DNA of 64,000 nucleotides from Chelydra serpentina (Eukaryota > Chordata > Testudines > Chelydridae), in the NCBI GenBank assembly GCA_037349315.1, contig JBAIAC010000006.1, positions 53,502,501 to 53,566,500 on the forward strand, in the 5' to 3' direction. The notes beneath the pieces are model-generated. The model was not told the DNA's origin and searched no databases. It worked only from the letters and a program-made list of their open reading frames with translations. Positions 11,192 to 23,561 of the stretch are shown piece by piece. The translations under genes were made by a program, and so were the position numbers. Numbering within the stretch: the stretch's first letter is position 1; the number at the start of each line of letters is the position of its first letter.

Positions 11192-13460
11192 CATAGAATC
11201 ATAGAATCTCAGGGTTGGAAGGGACCTCAGGAGGTCATCTAGTCCAACCCCCTGCTCAAAGCAGGACCAACCCCAACTAGATCATCCCAGCCAGGGCTTT
11301 GTCAAGCCTGACCTCTAAGGAAGGAGATTCCACCACCTCCCTAGGTAACCCATTCCAGTTCTTCACCACCCTACTAGTGAAAAAGTTTTTCCTAATATCC
11401 AACCTAAACCTCCCCCTCTGCAACTTGAGACCATTACTCCTTGTTCTGTCATCTTCTACCACTGAGAACAGTCTAGATCCATGCTCTTTGGAACCCCCTT
11501 TCAGGTAGTTGAAAGCAGCTATCAAATCCCCCCTCACTCTTCTCTTCTGCAGGCTAAACAATCCCAGTTCCCTCAGCCTCTCCTCACAAGTCATGTGCTC
11601 CAGCCCCCTAATCATTTTTGTTGCCCTCCGTTGGACTCTTTCCAATTTATCCACATCCTTCTTGTAGTGTGGGGCCCAAAACTGGACACAGTACTCCAAA
11701 TGAGGCCTCACCAGTGCCGAATAGAGGGGAATAATCACGTCCCTCGATCTGCTGGAAATGCCCCTACTTATACAGCCCAAAATGCCGTTAGCCTTCTTGG
11801 CAACAAGGGCACACTGTTGACTCATATTCAGCTTTTCGTCCACTGTAACCCCTAGGTCCTTTTCTGCAGAACTGCTGCCCAGCCATTCGGTCCCTAGTTT
11901 GTAGCAGTGCATTGTATTCTTCCGTCCTAAGTGCAGGACTCTGCACTTGTCCTTGTTGAACCTCATCAGATTTCTTTTGGCCCAATCCTCTAATTTGTCT
12001 AGGTCCCTCTGTATCCTGTCCCTACCCTCCAGCGTATCAACCACTCCTCCCAGTTTAGTGTCATCTGCAAACTTGCTAAAGGGTGCAGTCCACACCATCC
12101 TCCAGGTCGTTCATGAAGATATTGAACAAAACCGGCCCCAGCACCGACCCTTGGGGCACTCCACTTGATACCGGCTGCCAACTAGACATGGAACCATTGA
12201 TCACTACCTGTTGAGCACGACCATCCAGCCAGTTTTCTATCCACCTTACCGTCCATTCATCGAGCCCATACTTCTTTAACTTGCTGGCAAGAACACTGTG
12301 GGAGACTGTATCAAAAGCTTTGCTAAAGTCAAGAAATAGCACATCCACTGCTTTCCCCTCATCCACAGAGCCAGTTATCTCATCATAGAAGGCAATTAGG
12401 TTAGTCAGGCATGACTTGCCCTTGGTGAATCCATGCTGACTGTTCCTGATCACTTTCCCCTCCTTTAAGTGGTTCAGAATTGATTCCTTGAGGACCTGTT
12501 CCATGATTTTTCCAGGGACTGAGGTGAGACTGAATGGCCTGTAGTTCCCCGGATCTTCCTTCTTCCCTTTTTAAAAGATGGGCACTACATTCGCTTTTTT
12601 CCAGTCATCCGGGACCTCCCCCGATTGCCATGATTTGTCAAAGATAATGGCCAATGGCTCTGCAATCACATCGGCCAACTCCTTTAGCACCCTCGGATGC
12701 AGTGCATCCGGCCCCATGGACTTGTGTTCGTCCAGCTTTTCTAAATAGTCCTGAACTACTTCTTTCTCCACAGAGGGCTGGTCACCTCCTCCCCATACCA
12801 TGCTGTGGAGTGCAGCCGCCTGGGAGCTGACCTTGTCTGTGAAGACAGAGGCAAAAAAAGCATTGAGTACACTAGCTTTCTCCACATCCTCTGTCACTAG
12901 GTTCCCTCCCTCATTCAGCAAGGGGCCCACACTTTCCTTGACTTTCTTCTTGTTGCTCACATACCTGAAGAAACCCTTCTTGTTACTCCTAACATCTCCG
13001 GCTAGCTGCAACTCCAAGTGTGCTTTGGCCTTCCTAATTTCACTCCTGCATGCCTGAACAATATTTTTATACTCCTCCCTGGTCATTTGTCCAATCTTCC
13101 ACTTCTTGTAAGCTGCTTTTTTGTGTTTAAGACGAGCAAGGATTTCACTGTTAAGCCAAGCTGGTCGCCTGCCATATTTACTTTTCTTTCTACACATCGG
13201 GATGGTTTGTTCCTGCAACCTCAATAAGGATTCTTTAAAATACAGCCAGCTTTCCTCGACTCCTTTCCCCCTCATGTTATTCTCCCAGGGGACCTTGCCC
13301 ATCAGTTCCCTGAGGGAGTCAAAGTCTGCTTTTCTGAAGTCCAGGCTCTGTATTCTACTGCTCTCCTTTCTTCCTTGCATCAGATCCCCTTTCAAAGTGT
13401 GATATGGAGCTACACACACAATCTCACTATGATCAGTAAGATCTGTGCATACAACCATTT
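11192..13460 (-). mobile_element. CR1 LINE, about 2.27 kb, 5'-truncated
   Basis: The element runs on the minus strand. Its 3' tail is at 11192, reading CATAGAATCATAGAATC on the plus strand, which is the CR1 octamer-type tail. Next comes the conserved 3' block with GGTTGGAAGGGACCTCAGG and the terminal agtccaaccccctg motif. The body is ORF2 with the reverse transcriptase. The 5' side stops near 13455-13460, so the endonuclease and ORF1 are missing. No target duplication is evident, as is usual for CR1. Its long readable frames make it the youngest-looking CR1 in the window. Confidence 0.93.
11277..13458 (-). pseudogene. CR1 ORF2 protein, reverse-transcriptase part (broken)
   Basis: CR1 ORF2 copies the element RNA at a nicked target site. 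This copy covers the region between the endonuclease and the RT, then the RT and the C-terminal domain. From the 5' side, 13458-12571 is one open frame of 296 codons. It holds the GRRPAWLNSEI, KGFFRYVSNKKK and VLNAFFASVFTDK segments and ends after DDWKKANVVPIF at an in-frame TAA (12568-12570). The same frame continues through [30 protein letters not shown] and [11 protein letters not shown] to about 12076. A frameshift near 12080-12098 moves it into a frame with the catalytic FADDTKLGG, then [19 protein letters not shown] and the [10 protein letters not shown] end. So there is one stop and one frameshift over 2.2 kb and all the main RT motifs are visible. The endonuclease is absent, so the protein could not act alone. 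Confidence 0.9.
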
Positions 13461-13768
13461 ACTCACCCGTAACAATTTCCTTCAAGATGTTATTTACTCT
13501 CAGATGTCATTTATTCCAAGAGCACTAGTCATAATTAACTTTAATGGTATATGGCTATTTTAACAATTTAGAGTCTACATTATACACTATTCTGTGTTCA
13601 GTAAAGGTAGTGCAGGTGGAAAAGACCTTTTGGGAATTAGCTCTTCTTTTAGGCTGATGTCAGTGTTTATGCTTCATTGCCTTTCTTGTTCCTCTTTCTT
13701 CTGAATGTATAGTCTATGTGCCAGAATGCAATGAAAATGATTGTATTCATAATATTTTGTACATGACT
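13461..13768. other. No recognised feature
   Basis: AT-rich spacer between two CR1 copies. Confidence 0.35.
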
Positions 13769-14900
13769 CATAGAATCATAGAATGTAGGGCTGGAAGGGA
13801 CTTTGAGAGGTCATCTAGATTGTCCCCCCATGCTGAGGCACTGCCAAGTAAACCTAGACCGGATCTGATGGGTGTTTGTCCAACCTGTTCTTAAAAATCT
13901 CCCTTGGTAACATATTCAAGTGCTTAACTATTCTTATAATTAGAAAGTTTTCCTAATATCTAACCCAAATCTCCCTTGCTGCAGATTAGGCCCATTGCTT
14001 CTTGTCCTACCTTCAGTGGGCATGGAGAACAGTAGATCATCATCTTTTTTATAACAGCCCTCAGTATATTTGTAGACTATCAGATGCCCCATCAGTCTTC
14101 TTTTCTCAAGACTAAATGACCAGTTTTTTAAACCTTTCCTCATAGGCAGTAGCGTAGCCGGGGGGGAGCAGGGGGAGCAGCTGCTCCCCCTTGAGCGGAA
14201 GCGGCGCCTTTTTTTAGCAGCACTAAAAAAAGGCGCTGCTTCTTTTTAAGCGCCGCTTCTTACACTCACCCGGCGGCGCTCTGGGGTGGGGCCCCGCAAC
14301 GTCACCCGGCGTTGGGGGCGGGACTCCGTCCCCGACGCCGGGCGTCAGCCCCCACCGGCGCCACCAGAAGCTGGTGCCTGTGCAGGGGGAAGCGCCTTTT
14401 TATAGGGCCGCTCCCCCTGCGCTCCGGACCTGGCTGCGCTACTGCTCATAGGTCAGGTTTTCTAAACCTTTTATCATTTTTGTTGCTGTCCTCTGGACTC
14501 TACATGTTGTCCACATCTTTCTTTATATGTGGCACCCAAAACCAGACACAGTTCTCCAGCTGAGGCCTCACCAGTGCTGAGAAGAGCAGGCCAATTACCT
14601 CCTATGTCTTGCACATGACACTCTTATTAATACAGCTCTTATTAACATTAGTCTTTTTTGTAACTACATCACATTGTTGACTTATATTTGATTTGTGAAC
14701 CACTGTAACATCTACAGTATTATTACCTATCCAGTTATTCCACATTTTGAGTTATGCATTTGATTTTTCCTTCCTAAGTGTAGTACATTGGACTTGTCTT
14801 TAATACATTTTATCTTGTTGATTTCAGAACAATTCTCAAATGTATCAAGGTCATTCTAAATTCTAATCCTATCCTCCAAAGTGGCCTTTCCTAAATAGTT
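13769..14900 (-). mobile_element. Older CR1 LINE fragment, split by a hAT MITE
   Basis: Starts on the plus strand with CATAGAATCATAGAATG and GGGCTGGAAGGGACTTTGAG, the reverse of the CR1 3' end. The minus-strand frame 14143-13940 reads MRKGLKNWSFSLEKRRLMGH and then TRSNGPNLQQGRFGLDIRK, which is the CR1 ORF2 C-terminus. The copy resumes after the MITE at 14453, with GVP-distal sequence readable to about 14900. It carries more stops and indels than the 11.2 kb copy, so it is older. It is the same subfamily type as the 46.97-48.58 kb copy. Confidence 0.82.
14147..14444. mobile_element. hAT-type MITE, 298 bp, with perfect 8-bp target duplication
   Basis: Starts CAGTAGCGTAGCCGGG and ends CTGGCTGCGCTACTG, giving 13-bp terminal inverted repeats with one mismatch. 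It is flanked on both sides by CTCATAGG (14139-14146 and 14445-14452), a perfect 8-bp duplication. Removing it restores CR1 sequence, which proves insertion. The interior is GC-rich. Near 14203-14240 it holds the inverted pair GGCGCCTTTTTTTAG and CTAAAAAAAGGCGC, a strong hairpin. No coding region. Confidence 0.93.
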
Positions 14901-15641
14901 ACAGCTCAGGACTGAACTATAGTATGCTGAGAAGATTTATTAATGTAATGTGGATAAAGTGGTTATGCCTGAATGTGAGCTTACTAGTGGATTCTTGGAG
15001 AGTTCATGTGACTTTGTTCCACTCAGCTGCCATTTCATGGTTAAAAGTGAAAGATGAGGCTTTAGTAATCATTGCCATTTTTCTAGAAGAGCTGTCAGGA
15101 TCACTTCAACACTGCTGATGGATATCAAGCAGGGAAAAGTGTCAAATCCCGAAAGGCTCTAACCTTTGGCAATCGAGGGCAATGAGAAAGTGTAAGTAGA
15201 GTTGTGGTTACCCCGTGGGATAAAAAATGTTCATCATTGTCTAAGTTGACTGAACTACTACATTGTTTGGATAATAGCACTGAATCACTACAAAGTGTTA
15301 TTCTGTGGTATGTCTTATGTATGAGGGTGATACGTTATTCCGTAAGCAGAAAAGAATCACGTGTCAGTATGTTTCAGATTCTATGTCTGTCTGTCTGTCT
15401 CTCTCTCTTTGTTGTTCGTTAAATGCATTAAAAAACCATTCCAATCTAGGAGTTCAGTGAGTCTCAGAGAGAAAGTGAGAGGGTAGGGAGTGTCAAAATG
15501 CAAATCTGTGAAGCCTATTTTATTTACAGGACACAGTGATTTTGACCTGTAGCAGCTGTTAAAAGTCAAGAGAAAAGAATGGCTTATCCACACATGTACA
15601 GCAAAGTACCATATTCACTGTTCATCAACAGCGTTAATACC
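14901..15641. other. No recognised gene; short microsatellite
   Basis: AT-rich sequence with a CTGT/CT microsatellite at about 15383-15408. Nothing else is supportable. Confidence 0.4.
15383..15408. repeat. CTGT and CT microsatellite
   Basis: Four CTGT units run into a CT dinucleotide run. Simple repeat. Confidence 0.85.
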
Positions 15642-15649
15642 ACCTATGG

Positions 15650-16028
15650 CAGGGGTGGCCAACCTGAGCCTGAGAAGGAGCCAGAATTTACCAATGTACA
15701 TTGCCAAAGAGCCACACTAATGTGTCAGCAGCCCCCACATGAGCTCCCCCCACTCCAACGCCTCCTGCCCGCCAGCAGCCCCTCCAATCAGTGCCTCCCA
15801 CTCCTTCCCCATGCCTCCCACGATCAGCTGTTACGCGGTGCGCAGGAGGCTCTGGTGGGGAGGGAGGAAGAACGAGGGCATGGCAGAGCAGGAGGTTGAG
15901 CACTCCCTGGCACATTGGAAAGTTAGCATCTATAGCTTCAGCCCCGGAGTCAGCGACTACGCAAGGAGCCACATATTAACCCATGAAGAGCCGCATGTGG
16001 CTCCAGAGCCACAGGCTGGCCACCCCTG
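15650..16028. mobile_element. hAT-type non-autonomous element, 379 bp, with perfect 8-bp target duplication
   Basis: Starts CAGGGGTGGCCAACCTGAGC and ends CAGGCTGGCCACCCCTG. The reverse complement of the end matches the start over 17 bases with one mismatch. The flanking sequence ACCTATGG is identical at 15642-15649 and 16029-16036. Subterminal AGAGCCACA and GAGCCGCATGTGGCTC motifs are typical of this Charlie-like termini family. No transposase is present. The overlapping proline-rich frames are artefacts. Confidence 0.94.
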
Positions 16029-16130
16029 ACCTATGGTGACTGATTTAAATCAGCAGTGTTGAAACTGTCATTTTAGTAGGGGGTGATATGAGTTGTGATA
16101 CAGGAGGACCAGGGAGCAGCAGTAGTAGAG

Positions 16131-16680
16131 TGTGACAGGGGAAATATATAAGCCCTAGGCTAATTAAGGCGTGGTTCCCTGGAGACTAGGGAGGGTGGCT
16201 ACAGGTTAATTGGAGCACCTGCAGTCAATTAAGGCCCTCTCAGGAACCTAATAAAACCCCCTGCTTCAGGCAGACAGGGGAGGAGGAAGGAGTTGGAGCA
16301 GAGTGGTTTGGTGGTGGAGCAGAGAGCAGTTTGGAGGAAAGCAGAGGAGAGTTTGGAGAAGTGCTGTGGCGGGCTAAGAAGACCAAGACCCTAGGTAAAG
16401 GGACACCTGGCTTGTGCAGTGGGAAGCCCCACAAGCAGGAGAGGGAAGGAGCCCAGGGGAAAGTATCACTAGTACAAGTGGTTTACCCACTAACCTAGGG
16501 CCCCTGGGCTGGGACCCAGAGTAGAGGGTGGGCCTGGGTCCCTCCCTCTCCATTCCCCTTCTCTTGGATACTAGTGGGACAGCTGATACCCCAGTTCAGG
16601 GGCAAGAAATGGTGCCCTGAAACCCCCCCACAAGAAGAGAAAGTGTGGGACCCTCATAGTAGTGCCAGCAATTTGCCACA
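16131..16680 (+). mobile_element. Probable solo LTR (boundaries approximate)
   Basis: Starts TGTGACAGGGGAAATATATA and ends near TTTGCCACA, so it has TG...CA ends. An AATAAAAC motif near 16249 could be a promoter or polyadenylation element. The purine-rich GGAGGAGGAAGGAGTTGGAG run after it looks like transcribed LTR sequence. I could not find matching 5-bp flanks (TAGAG on the left, GACTT on the right), so one end may be wrong or truncated. Confidence 0.45.
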
Positions 16681-19600
16681 GACTTAATAATTTGGTAATG
16701 GCATTGGCAGGGAGTATGGTGGCCAACAGTTTGGGTCTAGATCTTTGCTGTAGCAGAGCTACTCTCTCAAGGCTTCTGTTGCAGGGTTTCTGACACTCTG
16801 GAGAGTGAAAGAGCACTGCTCAATCAGATCAGTCTCAGGGGGCTGAATGCCAAATTGTATTTACTTAGGTGGGACTAAAATGTAAATAATAATGTATTTT
16901 TGCATCATACCAGATTTATTAATTTGTCTGCCATAGATTTAGCTAAATTTCTCTTATTTCAGGCAGAAAACTTGGCTCTGCTTGCAAGAGACTTAAATAG
17001 AAGAAGTAGAAAAGCTACTTTTGTCTCTTCTGTACAAAGTTCCTTATGATTAAAAACCTTTTGTTTTCATGTGCACAAGTGTTATTGATTGTCTAAATGC
17101 TGCCAATTTGATTTGTTAGTGTGGGATGCAGCTTCATTTTCAGTATTCATGAATTAACTCAAATCTCATGACAAAAATTGAAAGTCATGAGTGCATGATT
17201 CTGAATAGCTACAAGGAAAGTGTCCAGAAAGGGTCATTTGGTGATTACTAGTTCTAGTTATCTGACTTCAGTTGAGAACAATCTTAAGTAAATTTACTGG
17301 GTAGACGATTACAAAAATTACATTAATTTCAATATTACACTCTCTCTCTCAGAGACACAGTGTCTCAATGTATTCAATCATCAGTACTTGTATGATGTGC
17401 CACAGTGTGTTTGATTATGGGATATTGGGTGTAGTGGCAGAACATTGGTATGAGGAAAGTTATGTCATAATATTCACTATCCAAATACAATAGCTCATCC
17501 AGGACTTTTAAACAGGCATAAATAATGTGTTGTTATGGTACTGATTCATCACACCTGCCGGTTTTAGAGTGTTTAATAAATACTTATTTCCATTTTACCT
17601 AATGATGAAAAATAAGAAGAGATATCAGCAGGGGGCTAAAAAGCTGCATATTAATAAATAAGGGATATGTTTGCAATAAATGCATCCTCTATTGATTATA
17701 GGGTGCTCTTTTCAATTAAAATTGCACAGTAAATACTATTTTTGCACCCTAAACAATGCTGCAGCATTTAAAAGTCAGAGCTGGCCAAAGGAAGTGAATA
17801 CATTGCTGACTACACACTAAAAGCTACGGCTGCCTAAAGCTATGGCTGGATTGCTGTCCGCTTGAAAAGAATATTACCACATGAACTGTACGCACAGGTA
17901 GCTAATTAAAACTCACATCTCAAGATATTCAGTGCAAACACAACAAAGCATTTCATGCATTAGGAGATCCTTGTAGACATAACACGTGCAAGTAATGAAA
18001 CAAATATAAAAAAGTGAGTACCAGTGAGTTAAAATAATTTTGCAAGGTCCTTCTAATATTTCCCATTTCTTTGTCTCTTGTCTTATGCTCAATCCTTATT
18101 TTCTGCTGTAATTAAGAATGTAATCTTGCACCCTTTATCTAAAAAAATCTTACTTCTGTGGTTTGTAAACTAATATTGACTTCATGATTGGTTAGGTATA
18201 GCATTAAGGTCTCAATCCAGCATAAGCACATGCTTAACTTCAAGTGTGTGAGTAGCTCCACTGAAGTCAAGTACAGAAATGTTTGCTTAAATAAAGACCT
18301 GCTTAATGTGTATAACTAAGAACCATTTTGTCCTCTTAGGTTTTGCCACACACACATGTCCTTTAGCTGTTAAGTATCTTTTTCGTCATGACCCTTTGCA
18401 TATGTCTAAGAGTATCAATTTCAGTGTTATCTATCTAGTTCCGTCTTTTTGTCCAGGAGATCCTAAAATAGGATTCCTGCAGCAAGGGCCAGACGAACCT
18501 ATTCCAAAAAAAAGAAGACCCTTCTGAGACCTTCACACACTTAGCTTTAACTTAAACCAAACTTTAAGGTTGTGAAATGTCTCCTAGAGGCTTTTCATTT
18601 CTGTAAAAATCATTTTTCATCATTAGGTAAAAATACATAGCCAGAGCTTGAAAAACTAAAAGATTCTATGAGAGACTAGAAATCTCTCAGGAACATTCTA
18701 ATTTCACAGTTTCAAGCAGTTTGGACAGTCCTGATGCTTATCCAAATTAACTGCAGCTTTTGGATGCTTAAACAAACTGAACCCAACCTTTCTGAGATTT
18801 GGCCATGCCTACCAACACCATCATCATTTTTAAGTGAAATACAAGGTCTCCTCGCTGCACAATATGGAAGGAAACAAAACCAGAAGCAGAGTGGGCAGTA
18901 TAGAGGGGGAAACGCTTAGCCAAGCATTTGTGCTGCTCACTTTCTAAAAGTACCGAGGACAGATTCTCTGCTCCACTGAGGCCATTTGCTCTGTGTAAGC
19001 AGTGAAAAGTGTCATTGCACTGTCCAGAGACAGCTGGTAGAGACTTCTCCCCTGAGCAGAGGAACTCTTGCTGGTGGAAGGCTTGCAGGGTCAGCGTTGC
19101 TACTTACTGTAGCAACAGCTCTCCTGCTCCTGATAAGGGGAAGGAGCAGCCCTAACTCATGATGGGGCTACGGCAGCCCTGAATCAGTGAGCTGCAGCAA
19201 GCTGTCTGCAGGCCTCCTTTCTCTGAGCAGAGTGAAGTGATGGATGGAGTGAAGAAGCAAGGCCTTGATCTGTCCCAGTTAGCACAAAAAAGCTTTATTC
19301 TGGGTGAATAAAAATGTGACAGCCTGAGGTAATCTTTTTAGTAGTGGCTTTAGCTGGCCAGTAGTGTAGGAGGATTGTGATGAGACTCCAAGGACAGAAC
19401 CGATTTCCCCAATGATATTCCCTTACATGAGACATTTGTGGATTTGTTGGTTCAGACAAGTGTTAGGAGCCTGTATGCTAAATGGATTAGTAGCCAGACA
19501 TAGTTTGGCATGAGTTTCAGTGAAGTAATAATATCTTAGGCTTTCAGATGATGTCATAACACATGGCATGATTGGAGCAGATTAAAAGTTTTCAGAAGTC

Positions 19601-20814
19601 CTAAGTTGCTTTTCTGAGTTGGATACAGTTCAAGACAGCTATAAGATTCACTACCCTTTATTAAATAGGGCTCTTTACAGCTTTTTTTTTTTTTTAAAAA
19701 GAAGAAGCCTGAAACACAATAGCAGTAGGCACAAAGAAGATCAAGTGACACAAGGGAATGGCTCATCAGTGACAGTCCTGCTCACTAATATGAAACGAGT
19801 CACACGTCTTAAGCAGAACAGCACATAAGTTATAACTTCTCCCAAATTCGGTCACAGATCTATTGTGTTTACTGGCATTTGACTTCAGTGGAGCTATGCT
19901 AATTTACACCAGCTGAGCATCTGACCTTTTGTCTTCTGTAAGAAATCACTGACCATTCATCTACTCCCATTCCCAATGCACGATAAAGATCCTTGGCTGG
20001 TGTACATCAGCTGAGGGCACAGACCCCAATTTTTTAAAAAAGTGCATAGGTTAAAACATTGCAAAGCCATGAAGAGTTATTAACTGTTGGGCAAAATTCC
20101 TGAGCAGTGCTCACTACGATTAAAACATGTAGAGTGAGATTTTCAAAAGTGTTCAGTCTTGCCCTCTCTCTTCTACCACTAAAGTGAATGAGAATTTTAC
20201 CTTAAACTCATGAGAGAATATAGTGTACTTTACAAAACATAGAAAGGTCTCAAGATCTAATAGCCTTTCCCCTATTAAATGGCAGTGACAGAATAGTGAA
20301 TTTTCCAACATTTGACACTCAATAAAATAAATATAAAAGATGGGACAATACAAAGTCTTTGATTATCAGCAGTTAGAGAATATGGGATTCAAAATGGCAT
20401 CTGTGAATAAACCCTCTGTGGCAGAGTTGAATTTAATAACCACCCAGATTTTTCTCAGAGGCTATATTTTCAATCTGACATTCTGTCTCCGACAACCACA
20501 AAAATTCAAATGGAATGTTACATAATGTATTTTCCCAGAGCTGAATTATAAAATGTCTGTCATCATAAAGTCATTATTTTAAATGGTTTTTTAAAAACAG
20601 GGAGAAGATTTGATTCTCATTAAGGGCTAATTGGCTGCTAAATTTGATTTTTAAAAATGGAGGTGTTTGTGTTATAGTGTGCAAGTGCTAAAAATTTGAA
20701 AACCATATAGAATGCATTAAACTTCATTCATCTAACTTAAAACTGGTTGCCCCAAATTTTTGCATGGGTGTTAATAATATGTACATTACATCCATAAGAC
20801 CATGATTATAACTT
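16681..20814. other. Long stretch without recognised genes
   Basis: AT-rich sequence with short CT runs near 17340 and a T12-15 run near 19680. Degenerate ttgacttcagtgg motifs occur near 18250 and 19880. No frame with recognisable protein similarity and no clear exon signals. Possibly intronic. Confidence 0.4.
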
Positions 20815-20824
20815 TCTTATTGGA

Positions 20825-21070
20825 ATATAAGAATGGTCATAGTACGTCAGACCAAAGGTCCATCTAACCCAGTATCCTGTCTTCCAACAATGGCCGATGC
20901 CAGGTGCTTCAGAAGGAATGAATAGAAAAGGGCAATTATCATCCAGTCCCAGCTTCTGGCAGTCACAGGTTTAGGGATACTCACAGCATGGGGGTACATC
21001 CCTGATCACCTTGGCTAACAGCCATTGATGGACCTAACCTCTATGAACCTGCTATAAATTCTGATGGTTT
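20825..21070 (-). mobile_element. CR1-type LINE 3' fragment
   Basis: Contains ATAAGAATGGTCATAGTACG, CAGACCAAAGGTCCATCTA, CCAGTATCCTGTCTTC, GCCAGGTGCTTCAGAAGG and CCCAGCTTCTGGCAG. The same blocks occur near 36290-36470 and 54200-54390, so this is one dispersed family with three copies here. I recognise it as a reptile CR1 3' subfamily in reverse orientation. Confidence 0.7.
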
Positions 21071-23372
21071 TATAGTGTACATATTACCAACATTTTGGCT
21101 TCTTAGTTTAATTCATTGGCTGATCATCAGTGGAATTCAAGTCTTATAATCATCCCATCCCTCTGCATTATCGTTTGTATATATTGCTGCCCAGTGGACA
21201 GACTATCAGTTATGGAGTTTAGTTACAGTTCAATGGTACGTTTAGACTCACAAATACATTATGCTGTTTCTGCTCAGTACAAACAGAACTTTTCTCCTGC
21301 TCCTTGCAGCACAGTATGGTGTCTGGCGAAAATGACACAGCATATTTGAATGGGCTCATTGTATCTGACTGCTAAGAGCATTTCCCTACATGATTTATTT
21401 ATAGATGATAATGGACAGAGGCTGAACTGTGTAATGAAGTAGATCACTTGGCCTCTTGTAAACAATTTCCTCTTTCCTAAGAGACAATGTTGAAGAATTT
21501 TTGGTTATTACCCAAGAAATTGGCAACATTACAGCAGCTCTGGGCAACCCCTGAAGACATGTAAAGCTACCAGCTTCATAGGCAGAGCTGAAAACAGGGA
21601 GCACCCTTCACTTCTCAGCATCTTCCTACATGTTGTCATCTACCATAAATCATTGCCATAGGCTAAAAAGAAAAAACTATGAATGATTCTCTTAGAAGAT
21701 GCTGAGCTGAGGCCAAGTACAGATGGATCAGGACAGCCTTATGTGCAAGCAACACAAATGATTGCTTGGGGCCTCATAATTTTGGCTCCACATGTACAAG
21801 GCAACTCCAAAGCTGACCTGACTTCCCTACTCAGGGAAGGGTGGTAGAGAGACAGAACAGCAGACAACTCACCACCCAATTTATACTTCTGTCAATATTC
21901 TTTATTTGGGGTTCTCCAAAGTCTAAGTTCAGAGAGAGGGGCACACACCTGTTTATTTATAGAAGACAGGTAGTCCATATAGCATAGTTATATGCAGAAC
22001 TCTCTTACTTTGTAGACTTTTCCCCCATGGACAAGTTAATTTTAACAGCATTATAGCAACACGATAAGACATTTGAAAGCCTTCAGATTCACTAAATTTC
22101 TTGCACTGAAGTTTTTTAGTTTGCCTTCAAACCCAAATATTTCATAAAGGTTGCTCTGCTTAAAATGAGCTATTTTGCAGTTCCCCTATCTTTCCATCTC
22201 ACTCATTTAGAAACACCTACAAGATGCTTTGGTCCCAAGTTTGAATTTCCCTCCATCTAATTTCTTATAGATATTAATGATTTCACAGGTATGTTTCTCT
22301 CTCAGATCAGTCATTGAAGCAGTGATTGATTGGAGAGAGGAAATGTGATTTTTAAATGACTCACTGAGGGAATGAAAAAAGACCTAGTCTGTCCAACCTG
22401 ACCAGTCTCTTTAGAAGGGCTTTTTGAGGCTCCAGCCTCATTCCCATTTTTGGTGACTGTCACCCTCTCTGTCTCATGTACCAGTACCGGAAGGTGCAAC
22501 TTTTGACCTCACTGGGAATTGAGAGTGATCAGCACCACAAGTTTTACCAGTGTAACTCTGGGATCGTCACTTGAGTCCTAGAAAAGACATTTGACAAATA
22601 GTAGCGCCAGATAAATGCCAATGATACCGATTAGCTCAGAAAGCATTGAGAGGCTCCTTTACGAAAGAGGTAAACAGTTGACTGTCTTTCGTTCTCATTA
22701 ATCCAAATCTATGTCCTTAGTGTTTTGAAACAAGCATCAAAAGATATTTATGCCAATTGCGGTTCATCATTGCTACAGCAGTTATTACTCAAGGGGAAAA
22801 ATGTCTGCATATGTTGACATGAAACTCATCTCTACTATAATTTAAATTTCTGAATAGGAATGTAACCCTATGATACAAGCAGCAATGATTGTGATTACTG
22901 TGTAGTTATAAGAATTGGTTGTTTCTCATCATAGTATGCTTTTCTGTGGTAACTTCCACAAAGTAAGCGTAACTATAGCTTGTAATTTGAAAAATTACGT
23001 ATTCAGTCCATTATGGCCCTGGAAATCATGAACACATTACACAGGCAAGCTTTCATATCTAGGTCTTTCCAACAGGTCTTTGTTTGATAAACTGAGGGGA
23101 AGTCATGGTGACCACAGATTTTATTTTTAAAAGGACAATGCCACCATTTTTCTTAGCTTATCAGCTTGAATGGCTATAAGGTAAGACTCTTCTCAGCAAT
23201 TGAAAACAGGCCACTTGTTACTTTGTCAAAAATTATATTAATTTTCATCCAGTTGACCACTGCCAACAGAATTAAAATTCTGACTGTAGTTAAAGGATCA
23301 AATTTCACCCAGTTTCATAGTATAAATCCAGAGTAGCTCCAAATCCAGTTCTTTTCAAACACATAGCTCAGT
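21071..23372. other. No recognised genes
   Basis: AT-rich sequence. Around 21730-21780 a CAGGACAGCCTTATGTGCAA stretch resembles one end of a hAT element, but no opposite end was found. Confidence 0.35.
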
Positions 23373-23561
23373 GGGGGGAGGGATAGCTCAGTGGTTTGAG
23401 CATTGGCCTGCTAAACCCAGGGTTGTGAGTTCAATCCTTGAGGGGGCCACTTAGGGATCTGGGGCAAAAATCTGTCAGGGGACAGAAGTTGGTCCTGCTA
23501 GTGAAGGCAGGGGACTGGACTCAATGATCTTTCAAGGTCCTTCCAGTTCTAGGAGATTAGC
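23373..23561 (+). repeat. tRNA-derived SINE with CR1-like tail (tortoise pol III SINE type)
   Basis: The head is tRNA-like. An A-box TAGCTCAGTGG lies at 23384-23394 and a B-box GAGTTCAATCC at 23427-23437, about 32 bp apart as in a tRNA gene. This is followed by GGGGGCCACTTAGGGATCTG. The tail, from GGTCCTGCTAGTGAAGG to GGTCCTTCCAGTTCTAG, matches the CR1 3' end, which explains how it borrows CR1 enzymes for mobility. The reverse-oriented copy at 50195-50380 shares both halves. It is not a functional tRNA gene. Confidence 0.88.

Noticed and set aside
11299..13402. Plus-strand frames of 60-124 codons across the CR1
   Set aside because: Antisense shadows of the minus-strand CR1 ORF2.
16131..16680. 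Full retroviral element with primer-binding site after an LTR
   Set aside because: A TGGTGCCCTGAAACC-like string occurs near 16609, but no internal coding sequence follows and the LTR end is not fixed.
21730..21850. Possible hAT element starting CAGGACAGCCTTATG
   Set aside because: Only one end is visible. No inverted partner or 8-bp duplication was found.
23373..23440. Possible tRNA gene
   Set aside because: A- and B-boxes are present, but the B-box is degenerate, no good acceptor stem closes, and CR1-tail sequence follows. It is a SINE head.
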